Shown: positions 28,507 to 38,205 of the stretch, one piece after another | How the letters are laid out: every line of letters starts with the position of its first letter | How positions within the stretch are numbered: the stretch's first letter is position 1 | Assembly: GCF_028768465.1 (NCBI RefSeq) | Contig: NZ_CP118225.1 | Location: 4,445,001 to 4,509,000, forward strand | DNA from: Rhodopirellula sp. P2 | GTDB lineage: Bacteria; Planctomycetota; Planctomycetia; Pirellulales; Pirellulaceae | Direction: 5' to 3' | Length of the DNA: 64,000 nucleotides | Translations under genes and position numbers: made by a program | Notes under the pieces: generated by a model | The model's database searches: none | What the model was told of the DNA's origin: nothing | Seen by the model: only the letters and a program-made list of their open reading frames with translations

Positions 28507-30804
28507 TCATTCGTTGGAGTTGGCTGAAGCGGTTGGTTCGAGAAGCGGTGCATGAAGTTCGGCCAACTCGTCGGCGGAAATTTTGATGACCTTTCGATCG
28601 TATGTCATCAGGCCATTGATCTCACCTTCGACATCCGTTGTCTGGGTGTAAACGCCAGCTGCAATGCCTTGCTGTTGGAGTTCCTGTAGCTTCCGGATCG
28701 AGGTCACATAGCGGTCTTTGTATTCCGCTTCGTTTTGGGGAAGCGTGCCGTAGCCCCAGTTGCGACGATTGGCGTCCCACAGGTGACCTTGGACGGGATA
28801 GCCGTGGCCTCCGAATTCACCGATGACCTTGATGAAATCATCAAAGCGACCGTTTTCATTCAGTTCGAATGGGAACCCGGGGTGCGGGTAACGGTGTTCA
28901 TCGACAATGTCGCCCGCCGGCCAAAAGTTTCCGCCACTGGCGATGTTGACCAACCGCGTTGGGTCTCGTTGGGAAGTCCATTTTCCGACTTCCATGGTCA
29001 GGTGTTGGCCCCATGCTTCATTGAAGGGAACCCAACAAACAATCGCAGGATGATTTTCAAGCGAGGCGATCATCCATTCCAGTTCACGCATGAACTGAGC
29101 ATGCTGTTCGGCTGGCCAGGTCGCGTCGGCAGGGTTGGGAGCCAAGCGTGTCCACTTGGGCCATGCTTGCTCACGAACGCCGCCGCTGACTTGGTCTTGC
29201 CATACCATCATTCCCAAGCGGTCGCAGTGGTAATAGTACCGGCGAGGTTCGACCTTGATGTGCTTGCGAATCATGTTGAAGCCTGCGGACTTCAGCCACT
29301 CGATGTCGAACAACATCGCTTCGTCCGACGGAGGCGTGAGCAACCCGTCCGGCCACCAACCCTGGTCCAGTGGCCCCCAGTGAAAAATGATTTCTCCGTT
29401 GAGAGTGAACCGCCAGTTTCCGTCGACGTCTTGCACCTTTCCGACGTCTCGAATGCCGGCGTAGGACTGGATCTGATCCAGAATCTTGCCATTGCCGTCT
29501 GGCAAGCTTGCCTGGATGGAGTACAGATGTGGTGAATCAGGTGACCACAATTTCGCGTTGGGAATGGTCAGTGTCAGGTGGTTGGCATCGGTCGTCCCAC
29601 TAGCAACGAGTTGGTCACCGTCCTTGATCTGTATGTCGACGGGGCGGTTACCAGTTTGCTCGACCGCAATGGAGATCGTGCCGGCGTGTGCATCCGTTTT
29701 GATCTTCAGATCGCTGATGTGGTCCGTCGCGACTTCTTCCAACCAAACGGTTTGCCAGATGCCAGAGACCTGGGTGTACCAAATGCCGCGTGCGTTCAGC
29801 GTTTGTTTGCCACGCAACTGCCACTCTTCAGTGGCGTCTTCTACACGGACGACCAGTTCATTCTTGCCGGAGTGAACGGCATCGGTGATGTCGAAAGAGA
29901 AGGGCGTGTTGCCTCCAACGTGTGAGCCAACGGGTTTGCTGTTGACGAAGACCTCGCACCGATAGTCAACCGCTTCGAAGTTCAGCAGGGTGCGTGTTCC
30001 GTCGGTTTTGTCGGATTGGAAATCCCGGCGATACCAAAGTGCTTCCTCGGCGTCGAGCAATCGCTGCACACCACTGAGTTTGGATTCCAGTGGAAAGGGA
30101 ACCAGGATCTTGCCGTTCCACTCGGTCGGCGTCTTCGATCGCTTTGGCGTGATCGCGTAGTCCCAATTGCCATTCAGGTTGGTCCAGTCGGAGCGTTGCA
30201 GTTGAGGACGTGGGTATTCGGTCCACGCGTTTTCCGAAGTGACTTCAGCTCCCCACTTGGTGATGAGTTCCGACTGGAACGGTTTCCGACTGAGTTCTGG
30301 TTTGGGGAGTTTGGGAATGTTCTGCGAATCGACCACGTGAACATCGATGAACTGGCCGCCGTCTTTTTGCACGCAGTGCACAGCCATCAAGTTCGTGCCA
30401 ACGCGGAGGGCTGCTGCTTGAGCGGGCTCGAGCAAAAGCGTGTGGTATTGGGTGCTGTACCCGCTCAACTTGGCAACCAATTCCCCATTCAAGTGGACCT
30501 CGGTGTCTTCATCATGATGGACCAGCAGAGCAGGATTCGCGGGAACCGATTCCAGCTCGAACGACTTACGCAACCAGATCGAGTCGGTGTCCCACACGTG
30601 ACCGATGCGTGCGGCGGGTGTTTCAGGCGTCCCAAAACCGCCGGCCGCATCCGTCCAGTCTGAATCATCAAAATCGGGCTGCTGCCAACCCTGACCGGGA
30701 GGCGTCAATTGGAACTTCCACGCATCGCTGACTTCCTGCGCGGTCGCGGCTGAGCAACAGAGCCATAGAAACAGCCCGCTCAACAGCCTGAAATGCTTCG
30801 ACAT
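28507..30804 (-). CDS. Glycoside hydrolase family 2 protein (beta-galactosidase-like)
   Basis: About 765 residues with a signal peptide (SKHFRLLSGLFLWLCCSAAT, cleavage near AQE). An additional N-terminal carbohydrate-binding-like region (DAWKFQLTPPGQGW...) precedes the GH2 sugar-binding domain (WYRRDFQ ... FEAVDYRCEVFVN), the immunoglobulin-like domain and a TIM barrel. The catalytic acid/base motif is NEAWG (coding bases about 29011-29026) and the nucleophile sits in IGEFGG (about 28805-28824). GH2 enzymes cleave beta-galactosides, mannosides or glucuronides; the specificity is not clear. The ATG at 30804 is chosen for the signal peptide; an ATG at 30828 has a better GGAAGAG site. The longer frame to 31020 is unsupported. 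Confidence 0.88.
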   Translation of the reverse strand: MSKHFRLLSGLFLWLCCSAATAQEVSDAWKFQLTPPGQGWQQPDFDDSDWTDAAGGFGTPETPAARIGHVWDTDSIWLRKSFELESVPANPALLVHHDEDTEVHLNGELVAKLSGYSTQYHTLLLEPAQAAALRVGTNLMAVHCVQKDGGQFIDVHVVDSQNIPKLPKPELSRKPFQSELITKWGAEVTSENAWTEYPRPQLQRSDWTNLNGNWDYAITPKRSKTPTEWNGKILVPFPLESKLSGVQRLLDAEEALWYRRDFQSDKTDGTRTLLNFEAVDYRCEVFVNSKPVGSHVGGNTPFSFDITDAVHSGKNELVVRVEDATEEWQLRGKQTLNARGIWYTQVSGIWQTVWLEEVATDHISDLKIKTDAHAGTISIAVEQTGNRPVDIQIKDGDQLVASGTTDANHLTLTIPNAKLWSPDSPHLYSIQASLPDGNGKILDQIQSYAGIRDVGKVQDVDGNWRFTLNGEIIFHWGPLDQGWWPDGLLTPPSDEAMLFDIEWLKSAGFNMIRKHIKVEPRRYYYHCDRLGMMVWQDQVSGGVREQAWPKWTRLAPNPADATWPAEQHAQFMRELEWMIASLENHPAIVCWVPFNEAWGQHLTMEVGKWTSQRDPTRLVNIASGGNFWPAGDIVDEHRYPHPGFPFELNENGRFDDFIKVIGEFGGHGYPVQGHLWDANRRNWGYGTLPQNEAEYKDRYVTSIRKLQELQQQGIAAGVYTQTTDVEGEINGLMTYDRKVIKISADELAELHAPLLEPTASANSNE

Positions 30805-30828
30805 GAACTGGGGACCTTCGTGTGTCAT

Positions 30829-31284
30829 CGGGAATCTCTTCCATTGGGGGATGTTGTGATCTCGACAGCCAAGGCGTGACGCAGAAACTGAGGGGTGTTC
30901 TCCGTCGGGAAGGTTGTCGAAAGGAGGGTGGGGGTGGGGGCAGTGGCCTGTTTCGGAATCGTTCTCAATCAGTCGGACTGAGAATTTCGATGGGCGACTG
31001 TGTTTTGGACCGCCTGACACTTCGTTGGCAGGCCTGGTAACTCCTAAGCTAGCATGACAAAGAGTCGTAGTAAAGGAATCGAGTCGTTGAGGGCAGCGAC
31101 CCGCCGGGAGGCATTCGCAGGATCGGAGTGCTGGCTGATTTCGGACGGTGGGCGTGGTGGTTCTCGGAAACTTGAGAATGGAGCGGTGTGGTGTCCCAGA
31201 CCGATGGTGTTGTTTGCCATGGAGGGGGAAGATACCGATGATGCGTTACTTTCGATGACTCAACGCAGTTGCAAGGAAAAAGAG
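30829..31284. other. Divergent promoter region, no gene seen
   Basis: The stretch separates the GH2 gene from the plus-strand AhpD-like gene. Frames running through it lack start-site context and domains. Both promoters are expected here, but I see no convincing boxes or operators. Confidence 0.4.
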
Positions 31285-31827
31285 ATGCCAGAGAAAAACG
31301 CGGTCGCCGAGGACGAGAAGCAGGTCTTGGCTGAAATCAATGCGTTCGAGTCTGCTTACGGATACAACGCGGATTACATGAAGGATCTGTTCGCTCGATC
31401 ACCTGAGTCGTTCCGGCGATTCGTGGCTGCTCGTCCCATGACGATGCATTACGATCAGTTGCCGCCGGAAGCGTACTTCACCGCCGCGATTGCCGTGATG
31501 CAAGAGGAAGACTGCCGTGGATGTTTGGACTTGAACGTCAAGATGGCCAAAGAAGCCGGTGTCCCGGATGGACTCATCGAGCAGATGGTTGGGGCACCCC
31601 ACGACTTGCCAGCGGAACTCAAAGATGTGCGTGAACACACTTTGAACTGCTTGCGAGGTGGGGCGATCGATGAACAAGTCGCCCATCGGATCGAGCGGCA
31701 TTTTGGACACGCCGCATTTGGTGAACTGGCAATCGCAATCGTCGGTGTTCGGATCTATCCGGGGCTGAAACGTGCGTTGTTGAAGATGCAGAGTTGTCAA
31801 ATCCCTAGCAGCGTTGTGAGCCATTAG
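31285..31827 (+). CDS. AhpD-like / carboxymuconolactone-decarboxylase-fold protein
   Basis: The protein is 180 residues from an ATG with AAGGA seven bases upstream; the frame runs on 77 codons further but without support. The helical AhpD-like core is visible: LPPEAYFTAAIAVMQEEDCRGCLDLNVKMAKEAGV in segments, with a CRGC redox motif and a following helix GVPDGLIEQMVG. AhpD-fold proteins use such a CxxC in peroxide reduction, but the canonical downstream histidine is not obvious. The DUF1853 gene begins one base after the stop, so the two are probably an operon. Confidence 0.65.
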   Translation: MPEKNAVAEDEKQVLAEINAFESAYGYNADYMKDLFARSPESFRRFVAARPMTMHYDQLPPEAYFTAAIAVMQEEDCRGCLDLNVKMAKEAGVPDGLIEQMVGAPHDLPAELKDVREHTLNCLRGGAIDEQVAHRIERHFGHAAFGELAIAIVGVRIYPGLKRALLKMQSCQIPSSVVSH

Positions 31828-31828
31828 G

Positions 31829-32665
31829 TTGGGGCAATACGCGGAAGATTTGTTGTGGGTGGTGAACAGTCCATCGCTCATCTCGCCATCAGGGGAATGG
31901 TTGCTGCTTTCACCCGGCCAGATCGATCCGCAGCAGCTTCGGTTGTTCATGGATCGGCAGGCGTCGCGCAAGGTGGGACTCTACTTTGAACGATTGATGC
32001 TGTATTGGTTGACCCACATTCGCGGCGTTGAGATGGTGGCTCATGCGCTCCCCGTTCGCATGGATGGCAGAACGCTCGGTGAGCTTGATTTTTTGTTCGT
32101 TGATGAGCGAGGGCGGCTGACTCATTGGGAAGTTGCGGTCAAGTTCTTTCTGCATTTGCCAGACCAGCCTTGGCAAGGAAGCCACTTTGTGGGCCCCAAT
32201 TCGAATGACAGTTTTGAACGCAAAACGCGTCGAATTTTCGATCATCAATTGCCGCTGAGTCACCGAGTTCGGGACGATGTCGAAATTCGCGAAGCAGTGG
32301 TGAAAGGTTGCTTGTTCTACCCGCCGGGAGGCTGCCCGCCGTCGACACTGCCGCCCGCAATGTCGGTGAGTCATGATCGCGGCAGTTGGGTGCATCGGCG
32401 TGACCTGGACCAAGTTGTCGATTCCGACGCAACATTCCAGATTCTGGCAAAGCCGTTCTGGTTGTCGGTCAATGCAGCGAGTGCGCAGGAGGCATCCTGG
32501 ATGACTGGAGATGAATTCGTGCTGACCGTCGATCAAACGTTGCAGGAATTTGATCGCCCGATCTTTGCCGTGCGATGGGAAACTCCAACGGGGAAGATCA
32601 CTTCCGAGAGCAAAGTTCCCCATCGGTTCTTTGTTGTGCCCGATCACTGGCCAGGCAAACGGTAG
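31829..32665 (+). CDS. DUF1853 family protein
   Basis: This 278-residue protein opens with DLLWVVNSPSLIS, the usual DUF1853 opening, then QASRKVGLYFERLMLYWL and a block TLGELDFLFVDERG ... THWEVAVKFFLHL. That E-D ... E-x-K arrangement resembles the active site of PD-(D/E)XK nuclease-like folds, which is inference from the pattern, not proof of activity. The start is a TTG; there is no ATG before the conserved region, and the stop of the AhpD-like gene is immediately upstream, which suggests coupled translation. The biological role of the family is unknown. Confidence 0.78.
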   Translation: MGQYAEDLLWVVNSPSLISPSGEWLLLSPGQIDPQQLRLFMDRQASRKVGLYFERLMLYWLTHIRGVEMVAHALPVRMDGRTLGELDFLFVDERGRLTHWEVAVKFFLHLPDQPWQGSHFVGPNSNDSFERKTRRIFDHQLPLSHRVRDDVEIREAVVKGCLFYPPGGCPPSTLPPAMSVSHDRGSWVHRRDLDQVVDSDATFQILAKPFWLSVNAASAQEASWMTGDEFVLTVDQTLQEFDRPIFAVRWETPTGKITSESKVPHRFFVVPDHWPGKR

Positions 32666-32676
32666 GGCCGCTGGGT

Positions 32677-33804
32677 TCACTCGGGTGCTTGGAGGTTCTT
32701 TTTCAAGAACGTCTGAATCAGTTCGCGAATTTCGGGAGTGGCAAATTCTCGCCCGCCATGTTGGGCGCCTCGAATGAGTTCGAGTTGGGTTTCGACGCCG
32801 GCGGATTCCAGCGCCTCGTGAAGCAGTTGGCTTTGGTTCATCGGGACGACGGGGTCTTCCGTTCCGTGAATGATCAGGAACGGTGGGTCTTGATCGTCGA
32901 TGTAAGTGATGGGATTGACTCGGCCAATCCCATCGTTGTTGCCGAGGACTTCGCCACCACCGAGCAGTTTGGATTCCGGTGAGCCGGGCCGGTTGTGCGA
33001 TTCAAACCCCTTGGTGGTGACAAATTTTGAGAAGTCAGTGGGGCCATAGAGATCCACGACCGCTTGAACTCGACTGGATTGATCCTGCCAGCCGCCGTTG
33101 CCTTCGAGTTCTTGGACGTCTCCGCTGGTTCCCAGCAACGCGACCAAATGACCGCCGGCTGAACTGCCGCCGACGGCGATGCGATTGGGATCGATGCCAT
33201 ACTCCTCGGCATGTGCTCGCAGAAATCGGATCGCACACTTGCAGTCTTCGATCTGCGCGGGGAACGGGGCTTCGCCGGTCAAGCGATATTCGATGGTCGC
33301 TCCCACGAAGCCGTCCGCAACCATCCGAGAAACTTGGTTGACGCCGCCTTCTTTGGAACCGGATTGCCAGCCACCGCCGTGCACCCACACGTAGGCCGGC
33401 AGCGGTTTGTCTGGCATTGTCTTGGGAAACACCAGATGCATCTTTAAGTCTCGGTCGCCTCCCTTTCCGAAAACGACATCGCGTTTGACTTCCACGTCAC
33501 GGGACGAGCGAAGGTTCTCGACGCGATTGTTCGCCGGGCGTCTGATGGACATGGAGTTGACCACTTCTTTGATATCAATCTTGCCGTCGCCGTCTCGGTC
33601 CAGGCGTTGGAACATGGGAGCTGGTCCACTGAATTCTTCTCGCGTGACTTGTCCATCCTCGTTGGTGTCATCTTTTTCCAGTCGGCTTTTGAGGAAGGTT
33701 CCGTCGCGTTGAGGCGTGGGCTGGGCTGCGACTTGGGTGGGCAGGGCACAGACTGCCATGCTGGCGGCCAAGCCGAAGCAAGAGAGGAGGACTGTCAAAC
33801 GCAT
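32677..33804 (-). CDS. Secreted alpha/beta-hydrolase (esterase) with two EF-hands
   Basis: A 375-residue protein with a signal peptide (to about AQPTPQ). Two EF-hand calcium loops follow, DTNEDGQVTREE and DRDGDGKIDIKE (residues ~46-82). The rest is a BD-FAE/hormone-sensitive-lipase-like hydrolase: oxyanion motif VWVHGGGWQSG, nucleophile GGSSAGG, an acid near HGTEDPVVP and the histidine in GAQHGG. Such proteins deacetylate or cut ester bonds on polysaccharides. The stop codon lies 11 bp from that of the convergent DUF1853 gene. Location beside the pectate lyase supports a glycan role. Confidence 0.88.
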   Translation of the reverse strand: MRLTVLLSCFGLAASMAVCALPTQVAAQPTPQRDGTFLKSRLEKDDTNEDGQVTREEFSGPAPMFQRLDRDGDGKIDIKEVVNSMSIRRPANNRVENLRSSRDVEVKRDVVFGKGGDRDLKMHLVFPKTMPDKPLPAYVWVHGGGWQSGSKEGGVNQVSRMVADGFVGATIEYRLTGEAPFPAQIEDCKCAIRFLRAHAEEYGIDPNRIAVGGSSAGGHLVALLGTSGDVQELEGNGGWQDQSSRVQAVVDLYGPTDFSKFVTTKGFESHNRPGSPESKLLGGGEVLGNNDGIGRVNPITYIDDQDPPFLIIHGTEDPVVPMNQSQLLHEALESAGVETQLELIRGAQHGGREFATPEIRELIQTFLKKNLQAPE

Positions 33805-33927
33805 GAGGATTCCGTCGGCGTTGGGTGAGTGTCAGGCTTCAACTTCAGGATTCCATGATAGCCAGCGATTCGATGCCGTTCGCAATGGCCAGTCAATTGA
33901 TACACAGGGACGGTCTTTCCGAACCGA

Positions 33928-34953
33928 TCACGGGAGATCGGATCGCGTTTCCCATTTCGCGTGGGCCTTGGATACCTTCGTCCCCCAATTGCCGTACCAG
34001 CTGTATCCGCTTCTTCGTTCTTCTCCGATTTGATCGAGGTCGTCCACCACGACACCGTCGCGATCACTGAACATGGGACGATTGGTCTCGATCTTGTAGA
34101 ACCGAGCCCAGAGCGGAGGTGCGTCGCGGTCGCTTTCGAGTGAAGGCAGTTCCTTCCGCTTTTTATATCGGAAGCCCAGGATCTTGGATTGGTCGAACCA
34201 CTTCACACCCGCCTCGATTGCCTCTGCGACTTGCGGGGAAGGATTGTTTTGTGTCATCAGGTAGAGCAGGACACCTGCGCTCTCGGCACCACTGAGCGAA
34301 GGGTGTTCATAGCTTCTGGCGAGCACGGGAGTCAGGGTTTCCGCATGATGCTGGGCACACCAAACGGTCCGCACGCCATCCACGATCACTTGGCAGTCCA
34401 AGATGCACTGGATCCCGCGATCTAAGGCGGTCCGTGTGGAAGCTTGGCGTTGGTCCCCGATGAACATGTACGACGGATCGCTCTGTGTCTCTTCAAGGAA
34501 TTGCATGATGTGGATCATCGTGCCGTCATTGAAGGTGATGTGGCGGTGGTACTTTTTGCTGAGCGGAAAGTACTGTGGCCAACCACCATTGGGATACTGG
34601 GCGGCCAACAGATGATCAAAACCTTTGAGGAAGGCTGACTTGTATTCGTTTTGGCCCGTGGCTTTGAACGCTCTCGCCAAGGCTTGCAGTTCACCAATGG
34701 TGGCACCATTGTCGAAGGTTCCGTTCGGCTTCTCATCGTCAGCGGTGAACGGTTTGGACGTCGTGTCAGTGTTCTTCGGCCAGTCACCGTGATCGGTTTG
34801 CCAAGACAGAATGCAACGCATCGCGTGTTGTCCCTGGGCACCCCGGAACCATTCGTCGGTTTGCTTCGCGACTTTTTCGGCGGGCGTCGCCGCTGAGAGG
34901 AGTGACGCGTTGACGGCCAGAACCGCCAGAATCACGATTGATAACCGTTGCAT
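33928..34953 (-). CDS. Pectate lyase, polysaccharide lyase family 10 (PelA-type)
   Basis: The protein is 341 residues from the ATG at 34953. A signal peptide ends near LLSAATP. The (alpha/alpha)-toroid signature regions of PL10 are present: WQTDHGDWPKN, NGTFDNGATIGELQALARA, YPNGGWPQYFPL, ITFNDGTMIHIMQFL, VWCAQHHAETLTPV and ARFYKIETNRPMFSDRDG. PL10 enzymes cleave polygalacturonate by beta-elimination with calcium. It is transcribed in the same direction as the esterase, with 123 bp between, consistent with co-expression. The upstream 17-codon extension is dropped because the signal peptide starts at the ATG. Confidence 0.9.
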   Translation of the reverse strand: MQRLSIVILAVLAVNASLLSAATPAEKVAKQTDEWFRGAQGQHAMRCILSWQTDHGDWPKNTDTTSKPFTADDEKPNGTFDNGATIGELQALARAFKATGQNEYKSAFLKGFDHLLAAQYPNGGWPQYFPLSKKYHRHITFNDGTMIHIMQFLEETQSDPSYMFIGDQRQASTRTALDRGIQCILDCQVIVDGVRTVWCAQHHAETLTPVLARSYEHPSLSGAESAGVLLYLMTQNNPSPQVAEAIEAGVKWFDQSKILGFRYKKRKELPSLESDRDAPPLWARFYKIETNRPMFSDRDGVVVDDLDQIGEERRSGYSWYGNWGTKVSKAHAKWETRSDLP

Positions 34954-35010
34954 GTTGAATCTCTGTAAGAAAACGAAAGTCGTTGTGTATCGAGCAGCGG
35001 ACATGATGGA

Positions 35011-35550
35011 CTATTCAGGATTCAGAAGGCCGCTGAGTTTTTCAACGGTCGAGTGGTTGCGTGCCGTAGTGCCCACGCCCAGCTTGCGCTCAACGCTTTT
35101 AACCAATTTGGACGTTCCAAACCCGTCGGGAGCGTGGAGATAGAACACGTTGTCAATCAATTCGAAGCGTTCGGTTTCGGTCGCGAGTTCGGCGATTGTG
35201 GCAAGATCTGGATTGATCGGTGGGGCCGCGAGGAAAAAGTAGTGGAGCGTCTTGGGAAGGGCCACAGCATCAGAAAAAGGATTGTTCGCGACAGCGGATT
35301 GGAATTCATCTTTCGTCAGCAGCATCACTTGAGGCCGGAACCCGAAGTTCTCGTCCACCGCGTCGGCAATTCGTGTGGCAATTGCTTCTTTCGAGCTGGG
35401 CTGGCACGAGAACAGGACGTTCCCACTTTGAATGAAAGTACGAACAGACTGACACCCGATGGATTCCAGAGTGGATCGTAGGGCAGCCATCGGCAACGTG
35501 TTCTTGCCACCAACGTTGATGCCGCGAAAAAGAGCGATCCAGGTTGTCAT
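35011..35550 (-). CDS. DUF1697 family protein
   Basis: 179 residues beginning with the canonical WIALFRGINVGGKNTLPMAAL, followed by VRTFIQSGNVLFS, LLTKDEFQSAVANNPF and the closing YLHAPDGFGTSKL ... GVGTTARNHSTVEKL. All are conserved blocks of DUF1697, a cytoplasmic family of unknown function. Length is normal. It sits between secreted carbohydrate enzymes but shares no obvious role with them. Confidence 0.92.
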   Translation of the reverse strand: MTTWIALFRGINVGGKNTLPMAALRSTLESIGCQSVRTFIQSGNVLFSCQPSSKEAIATRIADAVDENFGFRPQVMLLTKDEFQSAVANNPFSDAVALPKTLHYFFLAAPPINPDLATIAELATETERFELIDNVFYLHAPDGFGTSKLVKSVERKLGVGTTARNHSTVEKLSGLLNPE

Positions 35551-35620
35551 GGTTTTCTAATATGGAATGGAACGTCGGTGCCGCTGTGACAAAGCACAGT
35601 GCAAATGAAACCAAGCAGAT

Positions 35621-38014
35621 TCACTGACCGTGTTCGCTATCGACGGCCTCACTGATGCTGTCGCGAATCAAGTGGACTGAGGTGATCGTCAGTCCGGGTT
35701 GGGGTTCGATTTGGATTTGGTTGTTATTTTGCAGCCAGTCTTTAGAGATCGGAATTTCCAGCGGTGCCAACAGCTGATCAAACTTGTGGGTCCACTCCGG
35801 GTGTGACTCAAAACGGTGACCGTTGAACGTACCAGAAACGGCTTGCTCAAGTCCTTTGATTCGGTGGACCCCGACGACCAATTCAGTCGATTCGATATCG
35901 GATGCGTCGTCGATATCGATTTGGAATGTTTGCGTTTGATCGGCGGTCACGGCGGTGCCGGCCGCGTAAGCAAATTTGCGAAGCAGTGTCTTTTTAGGCT
36001 GAATCGCTTCGTCAAACGTGAACGTCAGCACGGTTGTTTCCTCCGCATCGACTTCAATCACCGTCGAATCGGACAATGAAATCGCGTCTTCGTAGATGAC
36101 TTCGCCGTCGTTGTATCGCAAACGTCGTTGCTGGATGGACGATGCGTGCAATGCTTCGCCTGCGATGTCCGATAGGTGAACGCTGAGTTGATGACTGGTC
36201 ATGTTGGTCAGTGCGATCTGCAAACGATTGCCTTGATAGACAGCCGTCGCGTTCAGGCCGACTTCAGCCAGACCATTGGTTGCGACGGGGAGTCTTCGAC
36301 CATCGAAGTCACGCCAGAGCTCGAAGAAGTGAGCAACGGGGGTGGGCTGGAAATCGGCCAAAGGACCTCTCGCCGATGCACCTTCGGTTGGAACAAAGGC
36401 GATGTTTCCGCTGGTCGGGTTCCAGTGCATGTTCGTGAAGACAAACGGAACCGACAAATCGATTTGATGCGGACGGCTCATCAGTTTGTGCAAGAACGCA
36501 CTGAAAGATCGCAGACGCAACCAATAGTCGGCCGCGCCGCGTCCAGCTTGAAGTGAACCACACTCGGTGATCAGGATGGGTTTGACGTTGTCGGTCTCTT
36601 CCATGTGTGCTTGCAGCATGTCGAGCGTGGCTTCGAGACGACCGAGCAAGTATCCCGAGTAACCTTTGTCGCGACGTTCCCATGCACCGAGCGAGCCCAT
36701 GTCCTCGTAGAAGTGGTGTGAGTAAAAGTCCAGATGATCACGAGTGAGATCCATGAATTGGGTTTGGTCGCGATACAAGCCAAATTGGTTGACGTGCAAT
36801 TGCATCCAAGCGGAGGTCGGGCCACCGACGTTGACCGAAGGAGTTTTCGCGTGCACGGCATCGGCGACCGCATTATGAAACTCGGCGAGCAAAGCCCAAG
36901 AATCATGTTGCTTCTGATAGTGGTAGTCCCACTCGGCTTTGATGGTGGATTCGTTTTTGACTTCCCACCAATTCGCGGTTCGTCCGCCATCACGTTGTTG
37001 ATCTGCGATGTGAGCGGCGGCTAAGTTCGCTGCGTCGCCAAAGTGCTCGATCAATGGTGTTCCCCGTCCGACATGTTCGACTGACATGAATTCGGGGTAG
37101 TCGTTCAAGCACATCGCATAGTCGGTCGCTTCGAACTCGGGAATCGTCTTCGGTGGCGACGAATCGTGGCGATCAAAAAACGTGAGGTCAGCGGCTCCTT
37201 TGTTGTTGGGATCTTCCTTTAGCTTTTCGCCGGGACCATAGCCAACGACCAAAGCAGGATCGAGCTTGAATATTTGCCGGCCCGGGGAGAAGTTGCGTTC
37301 GCTTGCCCATCGTTCAAAGCTGGGGTCGGAAGTTCCCGGTGCGGCATAGTAGCGAAAGAACTTCTGGCGTTCCAACTCGACGTGGCCGGCGATGGAAAGT
37401 TCGTGTTGCAGGTCGACACGCACGTTGACCGGAACGCGAGGTCGGTCGGCGCCCAGAGTTCGATAAGGGATGTCGTCGAACTTCACGGGCAGTTTGCCTT
37501 GTGAGTTGAAGGCGATCTGCGTGACGGTTGCGGTCTTGCCATCGGCGCAACGGGTGCGAATGCGGATCGGCGGCATGTCCTCGCTGGGGACAGGCATCGC
37601 GGGCAATTTAAAACGATACAGCTTGGGTTCTTGAGTGCTGCGTTCAACCGTTCCGCCACCGGAATAGGGAGCGACCTCGATGCCGCCAAGATGATTCAGG
37701 TTCTCACCACGAAGGATGATGTACTTGAACAGCGAAGCGACCCGCTGGCTTCCGGCCGGCAACTCGATTGAAACGTCTCCGCTGAGTTGAAGGGGTTCAT
37801 TGGAGAGCACCAGCTCGACCAGGTTTCGGTTTTCGCCTTCGCCCCGATAAGTCGATTCTTTGTCCTTCGAAAACTCGTCGAACAAATACGCATGGGCCGC
37901 TTGGCGAGCGAGCCCTTCCTTGCTCAAAAGGTTGGGGGCCGTCGGAGTCTGAGCAGACGCGAAGACAGGAAAGAAGGAAAGGCAGACGAGGGCAGCGAAA
38001 TGAATCTGTTTCAT
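35621..38014 (-). CDS. Secreted beta-agarase/porphyranase-like glycoside hydrolase (GH86-like)
   Basis: About 797 residues from the ATG at 38014, which begins a signal peptide (FAALVCLSFFPVFASAQ). A TIM-barrel-like core contains NWWEVKNESTIKAEW, giving a likely acid/base Glu in the 'W-E-V-K-N-E' motif, and PILITECGSLQAGRGAAD, giving a likely nucleophile Glu. The C-terminal beta-rich modules resemble those of GH86 agarases and porphyranases. The assignment rests on motif layout and overall length, so a related GH family is possible. Two further in-frame starts lie upstream (TTG 38056, ATG 38053). With the sulfatase nearby, a sulfated red-algal galactan is a reasonable substrate. Confidence 0.72.
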   Translation of the reverse strand: MKQIHFAALVCLSFFPVFASAQTPTAPNLLSKEGLARQAAHAYLFDEFSKDKESTYRGEGENRNLVELVLSNEPLQLSGDVSIELPAGSQRVASLFKYIILRGENLNHLGGIEVAPYSGGGTVERSTQEPKLYRFKLPAMPVPSEDMPPIRIRTRCADGKTATVTQIAFNSQGKLPVKFDDIPYRTLGADRPRVPVNVRVDLQHELSIAGHVELERQKFFRYYAAPGTSDPSFERWASERNFSPGRQIFKLDPALVVGYGPGEKLKEDPNNKGAADLTFFDRHDSSPPKTIPEFEATDYAMCLNDYPEFMSVEHVGRGTPLIEHFGDAANLAAAHIADQQRDGGRTANWWEVKNESTIKAEWDYHYQKQHDSWALLAEFHNAVADAVHAKTPSVNVGGPTSAWMQLHVNQFGLYRDQTQFMDLTRDHLDFYSHHFYEDMGSLGAWERRDKGYSGYLLGRLEATLDMLQAHMEETDNVKPILITECGSLQAGRGAADYWLRLRSFSAFLHKLMSRPHQIDLSVPFVFTNMHWNPTSGNIAFVPTEGASARGPLADFQPTPVAHFFELWRDFDGRRLPVATNGLAEVGLNATAVYQGNRLQIALTNMTSHQLSVHLSDIAGEALHASSIQQRRLRYNDGEVIYEDAISLSDSTVIEVDAEETTVLTFTFDEAIQPKKTLLRKFAYAAGTAVTADQTQTFQIDIDDASDIESTELVVGVHRIKGLEQAVSGTFNGHRFESHPEWTHKFDQLLAPLEIPISKDWLQNNNQIQIEPQPGLTITSVHLIRDSISEAVDSEHGQ

Positions 38015-38143
38015 CAGTGTGCTGAATCCAGTGACGATGGGATGGGGAACCATCAATGATTGTCACGAGGTGTTCCTTTGTCCAATGTATGGACTTGTTC
38101 TCAGTTCGAATTGGTGTTGTGAGGTTGAAGCTCTCGTGGTCAA

Positions 38144-38178
38144 ACGAAAAAAGGCCGAGTCGGTTTGACTCGGCCTTT
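38144..38178 (-). terminator. Intrinsic terminator of the pyruvate dehydrogenase genes
   Basis: 12-bp perfect stem AAAGGCCGAGTC / GACTCGGCCTTT with a 5-base loop. Read on the minus strand it is followed by more T, 28 bases past the E2 stop codon. Confidence 0.9.
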
Positions 38179-38205
38179 GAATGATTTGTCTCGATCACTT
38201 CAGGC

